Below, in pieces: positions 1-5,800 of a stretch of 7,031 bases of DNA. Source of the DNA: Balneolaceae bacterium. GTDB lineage: Bacteria > Bacteroidota > Rhodothermia > Balneolales > Balneolaceae. Location: NCBI GenBank assembly GCA_007117235.1, contig SKGY01000242.1, forward strand, positions 1 through 7,031, written 5' to 3'. How positions within the stretch are numbered: the stretch's first letter is position 1; every line of letters begins with the position of its first letter. The notes below the pieces were generated by a model. It was given only the letters and a program-made list of their open reading frames with translations, ran no database searches and had not been told where the DNA came from. A program made the position numbers and the translations under genes.

Positions 1-1
1 C

Positions 2-499
2 TATTTGCAGTGGGCGCAAAACCAGAAGAATGGAATAAATGTAAATTTAGAGCCGATTGACCTGAAAGAGATATCTAAACAGATCGCGGATGAATTGAAG
101 ACAAGCGCAGAAAAAAAAGAGATATCAATTGAACTAAATCTACCCGATGGATTAACTGCATTAGCAGATAAAAATCTGATGCAAGTAATCTTAAGAAACT
201 TAATTTCTAATGCCATTAAATATGAAAGTAATGGCGGCACAATAAAGATTGATTCGGAGATCAAAGGTGAGAAAATATTGTTGAATGTTACTGATCACGG
301 TATTGGTATACCGAATGATAAACAGGGAAGTATTTTTGAACCATTCAGTAAAACAAGCAAGGGCACTCTTGGTGAAAGCGGCACCGGTCTTGGATTGTCG
401 ATCTGTAAAGAGTTTACTGAAAAGCAGGGGGGAAATATATCATTCCAAACCAAGCACAATGAAGGAACAACATTCACTGTAGAACTTAAGTCAGCTTAG
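2..499 (+). CDS. Sensor histidine kinase, C-terminal fragment (HATPase_c domain), 5'-truncated
   Basis: This is the C-terminal ATP-binding half of a two-component sensor kinase that autophosphorylates a histidine and passes the phosphate to a response regulator. The reading frame is open to the left edge, so the sensor region and the phospho-accepting H-box lie outside the window. The first visible residues (YLQWAQNQ) look like the end of the dimerisation helix pair. Counting the TTG at base 5 as residue 1, the N-box is NLISNAIKY (about 65-73), the G1 box is DHGIGIP (97-103), the F-box is IFEPFSKTSKGT, and the G2 box is GTGLGLSI. All ATP-binding boxes are intact, so the kinase is probably active. 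The protein ends at a TAG, with no receiver domain after the kinase core. It converges with the HD-domain gene across a 35-bp gap. The signal sensed and the partner regulator cannot be told. The TTG at base 5 is not a real start. Confidence 0.93.
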   Translation, partial: YLQWAQNQKNGINVNLEPIDLKEISKQIADELKTSAEKKEISIELNLPDGLTALADKNLMQVILRNLISNAIKYESNGGTIKIDSEIKGEKILLNVTDHGIGIPNDKQGSIFEPFSKTSKGTLGESGTGLGLSICKEFTEKQGGNISFQTKHNEGTTFTVELKSA

Positions 500-534
500 A
501 TAGTTAAAGAAGCTTCAAAAAATCTATACATGAG
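500..534. other. Convergent intergenic gap with a short palindrome
   Basis: This 35-bp gap separates the stop codons of the histidine kinase (+) and the HD-domain gene (-). It holds a perfect 8-bp palindrome GAAGCTTC (509-516) followed on the + strand by a run of six A. The palindrome has no loop and there is no GC-rich stem with a T tract in either direction, so it is not a convincing intrinsic terminator. How the two opposing transcripts end cannot be read from the sequence. Confidence 0.35.
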
Positions 535-1173
535 TTACTGTTTAATGATTTCACTTCGCAATTGACTCAGAAACCCCTTCATATAAGCAACCCTGGAAGT
601 TGCCAATTCTTTTCCTGCCTTTGTATTCATTAAACCCGGCAACTTAAAAAGTTTAGTATAGAAATGATCTATAGTCCACGCCAAATCATCTGGATCTCGA
701 GATTCGCAAAATGGATCATCAGAATTATAAAGTGCCCGATTTAATTGCCCACCAACTACAAAACTGCGCGCTATGCCAATAGCTCCTAAAGCATCGATTC
801 GGTCTGCATCTTGAACAATTTTTGCTTCCAAACTTTCAGGTTCTATATCGGCAGAGTAGCTGTGGGCTAAAATTGCGTGATGAACCTGATCAAGTTTAGA
901 TTTCGGAAACTCTGTTGACTTAAGAAAGGTGACTGCTTTATCAGCAGCCAATTTTGAAGCACTTTTTCGTTCAGGGTGATTTTTGGGAAGAACTACACAA
1001 TCATGAAGCCAGGCGGCCGAGATGACGACTTCCTGATCTGCAGGCTCATTTTTTAGAAGTGTTTTTGCGTTTGCAACTACTCGTTTTATGTGAGCTAAAT
1101 CGTGGGCAGAATCTGCTTGTCGCAATGACTTTAAAAACGTTTCACACTGTTGTTCAATAGTATTCAGTAACAT
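535..1173 (-). CDS. HD-domain phosphohydrolase, YedJ-like
   Basis: This is a predicted cytoplasmic metal-dependent phosphohydrolase of the HD superfamily, 212 residues, with no signal peptide or membrane segment. The metal ligands are visible: H28 (in AHDLAHIKRV), the H57-D58 doublet (AAWLHDCV), and an Asp in QDADRIDALG (D122 or D124). The stretches KNHPERKSAS, EAKIVQDADRIDALGAIG and the C-terminal DHFYTKLFKLP closely resemble E. coli YedJ as I remember it, and the length is near that protein's (about 230). The substrate of this subfamily is not established to my knowledge; nucleotides or phosphoesters are plausible by superfamily membership only. Its ATG shares one base with the TAA of the upstream barrel gene (TAATG, - strand), which suggests translation by re-initiation as the last gene of a three-gene operon. 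Family assignment is firm, function is not. Confidence 0.9.
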   Translation of the reverse strand: MLLNTIEQQCETFLKSLRQADSAHDLAHIKRVVANAKTLLKNEPADQEVVISAAWLHDCVVLPKNHPERKSASKLAADKAVTFLKSTEFPKSKLDQVHHAILAHSYSADIEPESLEAKIVQDADRIDALGAIGIARSFVVGGQLNRALYNSDDPFCESRDPDDLAWTIDHFYTKLFKLPGLMNTKAGKELATSRVAYMKGFLSQLRSEIIKQ

Positions 1174-1976
1174 TAAAATCGATATCTGGCGCCAAATTCA
1201 AATGTATATATACGTATGAAGTCTGCCGAAAAAGTAAACTCCTGGTCGGTTGCTTTTACTTCGCCAAAAAGCTCAATAGTATCTTTCAAAAGATAATTTC
1301 CAATCAACCCTAAGAAACGTGATTTTAGAAACCTATTGTCAAGCTGACCGTCAATTAAGCGCCGTTCGTCAGGTGAAAACCCATATCCTCCAATAAGTGA
1401 GAAAAAAGAATCAGGATTGGCAAAGTATCTTCTTGCGTTAAATGTTAATGATGTAGAAACGCCAGAATCTTGCGGAGTGAAATAGGGTCGGCCTATGAGT
1501 AACCATCTCCCCAAATACTTACTTACAGATCCTGTAAAGATTAATACATCGTCCTGAGTAAATTTTAGATAGCGGAATCCCAAGGATGCTTCAAATCCTT
1601 TAGGCAGTGCTCGATAGAGTTCAGCTCCTCCCCTGAACTCTGGAAACAGATCACCACCGGATATTCCTACATTCATATATCCGTACCAATTTTCACTTAT
1701 AACCGGCCAAAAATCTATCTCACCTTGATAATCGGTGATGTCAAAACGGTGACCAATATTTATTCTGGCTATGATTGGTCCGCTACCGGTAAATCGTCTG
1801 TACTCTACAAAAGCTTTTTGCCATGGTTCAATATCAGCATCATACCAATCATAGGTTAAACCAAAAGCAGCCATGTTTGATTTTTCATAATAATCAGACT
1901 GGGCAAATAGTGTACTATAGCCAAATGTAATGCACAGGATGAACAACCAAATTGATCTAGAGATGATAGTTTTCAA
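1173..1976 (-). CDS. YaiO-family outer-membrane beta-barrel protein
   Basis: This is a predicted outer-membrane beta-barrel of 267 residues. It opens with a Sec signal peptide (positive K2/R7, hydrophobic core about 9-20, likely cleavage after LFA25 before QSD). The rest alternates hydrophobic and polar residues in short strands rich in Tyr, Trp, Phe and Gly, and ends in Phe (GARYRF), the usual C-terminal signature for barrel assembly. The middle (LPKGFEASLGFRYLKF, then SVSKYLGRWL and NARRYF) fits the YaiO outer-membrane domain, and length is close to E. coli YaiO (about 257). There is no N-terminal TPR region, which some family members carry. The start is TTG at 1974-1976: an in-frame TAA lies just two codons upstream (1980-1982) and the next ATG is codon 35, which would lose the signal peptide. 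It begins 10 bp after the rhodanese stop and overlaps the HD gene by one base. Whether it is a pore, enzyme or structural protein is unknown. Confidence 0.82.
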   Translation of the reverse strand: MKTIISRSIWLFILCITFGYSTLFAQSDYYEKSNMAAFGLTYDWYDADIEPWQKAFVEYRRFTGSGPIIARINIGHRFDITDYQGEIDFWPVISENWYGYMNVGISGGDLFPEFRGGAELYRALPKGFEASLGFRYLKFTQDDVLIFTGSVSKYLGRWLLIGRPYFTPQDSGVSTSLTFNARRYFANPDSFFSLIGGYGFSPDERRLIDGQLDNRFLKSRFLGLIGNYLLKDTIELFGEVKATDQEFTFSADFIRIYTFEFGARYRF

Positions 1977-1986
1977 AGCTTATAAA

Positions 1987-2883
1987 TTATTGAACAATTG
2001 CATTAGGTGCATTGCCATACTCCGCCCATGACCCTTCGTAAGTGCGAACAGAATCATAGCCCATTAGTCGCAGCGAGAAGTAAGCGTGTGAGCCTCTTAC
2101 ATTCGTATGGCAGTGAGAGATAACTTCTTTATCGGGTGTAATTCCGGCAAATGTAAACATATCCTGAATATCTTGCGGAGCTAAAAAATATGGAACTCCT
2201 TCGGGCTCTAAAACGCTGCTCCATTCAATGTTCACGGCGTTAGGTATATGCCCGGAGCGTTCAGCACGTTCATCTTCTCCGGAAAATTCTCCGGCTGACC
2301 TCGCATCAAAGATGACCTTATTGGGATCTGAAGATGCCTCCATGATATAGGTTATATCACACGATTTTGACTCATTTACATTGAATGCAAAAGTACCCTG
2401 CTCCGGCTGGTAAGGCGTGGTTGAAATATCAAATCCTTCCGCCAGCCATGCCTGAAATCCTCCGTTCAAAACAGAAGCATTTGAAAAACCGTAGTAATCG
2501 AGTGCGTAAAACAGACGGGCTGATGCAAGTGAGTTACCATCATCATATATGACTACTTTATCATCAGCATTGAGGCCAATTGCCCTCATTTTCTCCTGAA
2601 ATACCTCAGGCCCGATAAGATAAAAATCTACAGGGTGATCACGATCTATCAGTTCGGAAACAGCTGCGAAATGAACAGCACCCGGAATGAGAGAGTCCGG
2701 AGTTTCGGCACGTGCATCAATTAGAAGAATATCGCCATCACTGCTTATAATTTCATTTAATTGAGAGGCACTCATTAAAAGGTGAGAGTTGGGGTAATCT
2801 GTTAGTGGTCCTTCATCAGCGGACGCACAGGCTTGAAAAAATGCCGCAGTTAAAAGTATAAAGAGGAAAGTTCTTACATTCAT
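1987..2883 (-). CDS. Exported two-domain rhodanese-type sulfurtransferase (putative lipoprotein)
   Basis: This is a tandem-rhodanese protein of the thiosulfate/3-mercaptopyruvate sulfurtransferase type, which moves a sulfane sulfur to an acceptor through a cysteine persulfide. It has 298 residues. Residues 1-18 form a hydrophobic signal ending FFQA-C19, a relaxed lipobox, so the mature protein is probably lipid-anchored in the envelope. The N-terminal rhodanese domain (about 35-155) has DARAETPDSLIPGAVHF and a non-catalytic loop YDDGNS with no Cys. The C-terminal domain (about 175-295) has DARSAGEF, GHIPNAVNIEW and the active loop CHTNVR with catalytic C258, then the family hallmark YEGSWAEYGN. 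This inactive-plus-active arrangement is normal for the family. The loop differs from CGSGVT of E. coli SseA and from the common CRxGxR, so the preferred donor is uncertain. It is the first gene of the - strand operon; no Shine-Dalgarno is seen before its ATG. Confidence 0.92.
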   Translation of the reverse strand: MNVRTFLFILLTAAFFQACASADEGPLTDYPNSHLLMSASQLNEIISSDGDILLIDARAETPDSLIPGAVHFAAVSELIDRDHPVDFYLIGPEVFQEKMRAIGLNADDKVVIYDDGNSLASARLFYALDYYGFSNASVLNGGFQAWLAEGFDISTTPYQPEQGTFAFNVNESKSCDITYIMEASSDPNKVIFDARSAGEFSGEDERAERSGHIPNAVNIEWSSVLEPEGVPYFLAPQDIQDMFTFAGITPDKEVISHCHTNVRGSHAYFSLRLMGYDSVRTYEGSWAEYGNAPNAIVQ

Positions 2884-3010
2884 GATGGTGAAATTGATTT
2901 AGTTAAGTTGATGAAATGTATGAATAATAAATCATCAGTGTTAAATGGATACGTAATTAGCAGAACAAATTATATTTCCACTTTAACCATTCATTTAAGT
3001 GAACGTATAG
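2884..3010. promoter_or_regulatory. Divergent intergenic region between the rhodanese operon and the cation pump
   Basis: This AT-rich 127-bp region separates two divergent starts (rhodanese ATG ending at 2883, pump ATG at 3011), so promoters for both directions should lie here or just inside the flanking genes. No recognisable riboswitch, strong inverted repeat or operator is seen. Neither a clear pair of the Bacteroidota promoter elements (TTTG and TAnnTTTG) nor a good sigma-70 pair could be found for the + strand. The role is inferred from gene orientation alone. Confidence 0.5.
2969..2974 (-). promoter_or_regulatory. Possible -10 element for the rhodanese-barrel-HD operon
   Basis: On the - strand this reads TATAAT, followed by TTG (TATAATTTG), which matches a sigma-70 -10 box and partly resembles the Bacteroidota -7 element TAnnTTTG. 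It lies 85 bp upstream of the rhodanese ATG, so the leader would be roughly 80 nt. No good -35 or TTTG element is found at the right distance upstream, and such hexamers occur by chance in AT-rich DNA. Confidence 0.25.
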
Positions 3011-5734
3011 ATGGCTAACAGTGAAAAAGGGTTAATGGAGAAAAAAAATTCGTGGTACAGCAAATCCGCAGATGAAGTTTTAAGTGAATTATCATCAAGT
3101 AAGGAAGGAATATCTGTTGATGAAGCATCAAAGCGATTAAAAGAATCAGGGCCAAATAAGCTTCCTGAGGGTAAGTCGCGTTCGGCACTGATGAGGTTTT
3201 TGATACAGTTTCATAATGTGCTGATCTATGTGTTGATAGTTGCAGCTGTTATTACCGCTCTGCTCGATCACTGGATTGATACATGGGTAATTGTGGCAGT
3301 CATTCTCGCAAATGCTATCATTGGGTTTATTCAAGAGGGTAAAGCCGAGAAGGCAATAGACAGTATTAGAAAAATGCTTTCGCTTGATGCTACAGTAGTT
3401 CGCGGAGGTGATCGAAGCAGTATTGATGCAGAAGAACTAGTTCCCGGTGATATTGTATTGCTTGAATCCGGAGATAAGGTGCCTGCTGACATTCGTCTTA
3501 TATCCGTTAGAAATTTTAAAATTGAAGAATCGGCATTAACAGGCGAATCAGTTGCAGTTGAAAAAACGACTGATTCGGTTGGCAAAGACTCTGTGCCCGG
3601 TGATCAATTATGTATGGCTTTTTCCGGAACATCTGTTGTTTATGGCAGAGCAAGAGGTGTAGTGGTTGAAACAGGTGCGAATACAGAGTTGGGTAAAATC
3701 AACCAAATGATGACCGATGTTGAGGAGATAACAACACCACTTCTCAAACAGATTGATCAGTTTGGCAAGGTGCTATCCATGATAATTTTGGGTGTTACCG
3801 CTCTCTTTTTTGCAATCGGGTATCTGTTTCGAGACTATTCGTTAGATGAACTATTCATGGCCGTGATAAGTCTGGCTGTTGCCGCAATTCCTGAAGGCCT
3901 ACCTGCAATAATGACCATTACTCTGGCAGTTGGTGTGCAGGCAATGGCCGGTAGAAATGCGATTATCAGACGACTGCCATCTGTTGAGACACTCGGTTCA
4001 GTATCGGTTATATGCTCTGATAAAACAGGGACGCTTACAAAAAATGAGATGACCGTAACTTCTTTCTCAACATCTCAACAAACGTATAGTGTTGATGGCG
4101 TGGGATACAGCCCGGAAGGCAGCATAAAGAGTGATGACAATTCCGTAAATGTCAAAGAGTTACCGGTTGCAATAAAATTGATACAGACAATAAAAGCCTG
4201 TAATGATGCAGAAATAAATCAAAAAGACGAGAAGTGGTCGGTGGATGGCGACCCGACCGAAGGTGCTTTAATCACACTGGCTCACAAAGCTGGATTCTCT
4301 AATTTTAAACCCGAACGAGTTGATCAGATTCCATTCGAATCAGATCACAAGTACATGGCTACGTTAAATGATGTAGATGGAGATAGATATCTTTTTTTGA
4401 AGGGAGCCCCCGACCGATTACTGGAGCTTTGTGGTGAAGAACTTACAACTGATGGCAGTAAGGATATCGAAAAGGATTATTGGAATCAGGAAATTGAAAG
4501 ACAGGCAAATAAAGGCCGAAGACTAATTGGCGCAGCCTTTAAAAAAGTAGACCCGGAAAAGTCTCGAATTGATCATGACGATGTAGAATCAGGAATGATA
4601 TTTCTGGGTGTGATCGGAATGATTGATCCTCCTCGGCCAGAAGCCATCAAGGCGATAGAAACATGTAAAGAAGCCGGAATTGAAGTTAAGATGATAACCG
4701 GAGATCATGTGGTTACGGCCAGGGCAATTGGCAAAGAGCTGGGTATTGGTGACGGAACCAAAGCAATCAGTGGTCAGGAGCTGGAACAGATGAGTGATGA
4801 AGAGCTCAAACAAGCAGCTCTTGAGTATGATGTGTTTGCAAGAACAAGTCCCGAGCATAAACTCAGATTGGTGAAAGCTCTGCAGGAAAATGGTAAAATC
4901 TGCGCTATGACAGGCGATGGAGTAAATGATGCACCCGCGTTAAAAAGAGCAGATGTGGGTATAGCAATGGGAATTAAGGGTACCGAAGTGACAAAGGATG
5001 CATCTGAAATGGTTTTGGCTGATGATAACTTCGCTTCTATCGCCAATGCTGTAGAAGAAGGGAGAACGATCTATGATAATCTTCGCAAAGCTATACTGTT
5101 TATTCTCCCAACAAATGGTGCGGAATCATTCGTGATTATGGCTGCGGTAATAATGGGTATTACCATGCCTATTACTCCGGTTCAGATTTTATGGGTAAAT
5201 ATGGTTACTGCAGTGACGCTTGCATTGACTCTGTCATTCGAGCCCGCAGAAAAAGGTGTTATGAAGCGTCCACCGCGAAACACAAATGCTCCAATACTGG
5301 GTGGATACTTTATGTGGAGGGTTGGTTTTGTGTCACTGCTGATTGGGGGTATAACACTTATGCTCTACTATTGGCTTAAAGATAATGGATACAGTATTGA
5401 GGAAGCCAGAACAATTGGAGTAAATACTCTTGTTGCCGGACAGTTGTTTTATCTGTTTAATTGCCGGAAGATGTACGACTCAATTTTTGGAGGTGGGTTT
5501 TTCAATAACAAATACACGTTCTATGCAGTATTTATATTGATCGCTTTTCAGTTGATCTTTACATATGCACCATTCATGAATGAGTGGTTTGCTACTTCTC
5601 CACATAAGGCGTGGTATTGGATCTATCCGCTGGTGTCGGGAGTAATTGTATTTTTGATAGTTGAGCTAGAGAAATACATGATAGGTCAAAACAAAAAGCA
5701 TAAGCATAAAAAAGCATTGCAGGCTTCGGATTGA
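3011..5734 (+). CDS. P2-type cation-transporting ATPase (Ca2+-ATPase/PacL-like)
   Basis: This is an inner-membrane ATP-driven cation pump of the SERCA/PacL/PMR1 class, complete at 907 residues, the usual length. Order: cation-ATPase N domain (about 13-75), M1-M2 (about 60-110), actuator domain with TGES 177-180, M3-M4 with PEGLPA 294-299, phosphorylation motif DKTGTLT with catalytic D337, nucleotide domain with KGAPD 464-468, TGD 563-565, hinge TGDGVNDAP 634-642, then M5-M10 (about 694-887) and a His/Lys-rich tail (895-901). All catalytic motifs are intact. Of SERCA's cation ligands, the M4 Glu (E295), M5 Asn/Glu (N702, E705) and M6 Asn/Thr (N730, T733) are kept, but the M6 Asp is A734 and the M8 Glu is Q811. 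The transported ion is therefore uncertain; Ca2+ is the default, Mn2+ or a monovalent ion are possible. The ATG at 3011 is used; ATG at 3035 (Met9) is an alternative. Neither has a well-spaced Shine-Dalgarno. gdhA follows 66 bp downstream. Confidence 0.95.
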   Translation: MANSEKGLMEKKNSWYSKSADEVLSELSSSKEGISVDEASKRLKESGPNKLPEGKSRSALMRFLIQFHNVLIYVLIVAAVITALLDHWIDTWVIVAVILANAIIGFIQEGKAEKAIDSIRKMLSLDATVVRGGDRSSIDAEELVPGDIVLLESGDKVPADIRLISVRNFKIEESALTGESVAVEKTTDSVGKDSVPGDQLCMAFSGTSVVYGRARGVVVETGANTELGKINQMMTDVEEITTPLLKQIDQFGKVLSMIILGVTALFFAIGYLFRDYSLDELFMAVISLAVAAIPEGLPAIMTITLAVGVQAMAGRNAIIRRLPSVETLGSVSVICSDKTGTLTKNEMTVTSFSTSQQTYSVDGVGYSPEGSIKSDDNSVNVKELPVAIKLIQTIKACNDAEINQKDEKWSVDGDPTEGALITLAHKAGFSNFKPERVDQIPFESDHKYMATLNDVDGDRYLFLKGAPDRLLELCGEELTTDGSKDIEKDYWNQEIERQANKGRRLIGAAFKKVDPEKSRIDHDDVESGMIFLGVIGMIDPPRPEAIKAIETCKEAGIEVKMITGDHVVTARAIGKELGIGDGTKAISGQELEQMSDEELKQAALEYDVFARTSPEHKLRLVKALQENGKICAMTGDGVNDAPALKRADVGIAMGIKGTEVTKDASEMVLADDNFASIANAVEEGRTIYDNLRKAILFILPTNGAESFVIMAAVIMGITMPITPVQILWVNMVTAVTLALTLSFEPAEKGVMKRPPRNTNAPILGGYFMWRVGFVSLLIGGITLMLYYWLKDNGYSIEEARTIGVNTLVAGQLFYLFNCRKMYDSIFGGGFFNNKYTFYAVFILIAFQLIFTYAPFMNEWFATSPHKAWYWIYPLVSGVIVFLIVELEKYMIGQNKKHKHKKALQASD

Positions 5735-5800
5735 TCGATAACCATTTCTGGTTTAATAAACTAGTGGCATCAGGCAAATACATAATTGAAAATTACTTTC
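5735..5800 (+). other. Pump-gdhA intergenic spacer with a weak hairpin
   Basis: This 66-bp AT-rich spacer lies between two co-directional genes. The only structure seen is a 5-bp stem AACCA-TTTC-TGGTT (5740-5753) with no T tract after it, too weak to call a terminator. No clear promoter pair and no Shine-Dalgarno before the gdhA ATG are visible. Read-through from the pump gene into gdhA is possible, but a separate promoter cannot be excluded. Confidence 0.35.

Noticed and set aside
111..118. Eight-A runs at 111-118 and 6507-6514 as programmed frameshift sites
   Set aside because: The frames of the histidine kinase and gdhA continue intact through them, and no useful alternative product follows in the shifted frames. 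They are most likely just AAA/GAA-rich codons in AT-rich DNA.
509..516. Palindrome GAAGCTTC in the convergent gap, followed by six A
   Set aside because: It has no loop, the stem would be at most a few pairs, and there is no GC-rich stem with a T tract, so it is not a credible terminator. An 8-bp palindrome can easily occur by chance.
2940..2999. Possible inverted repeat (GTTAAATGG against CCATTCATTTAA) as an operator between the divergent genes
   Set aside because: Only about five bases pair before an insertion is needed, so it is not distinguishable from chance in AT-rich sequence.
4589..5046. Two overlapping - strand open frames (89 and 90 codons) within the pump gene
   Set aside because: Both are antisense to the TGD and TGDGVNDAP regions of the pump and look like by-products of its codon use.
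5740..5753. Hairpin AACCA-TTTC-TGGTT after the pump gene
   Set aside because: The stem is only 5 bp, mismatches follow on both sides, and no T run follows.
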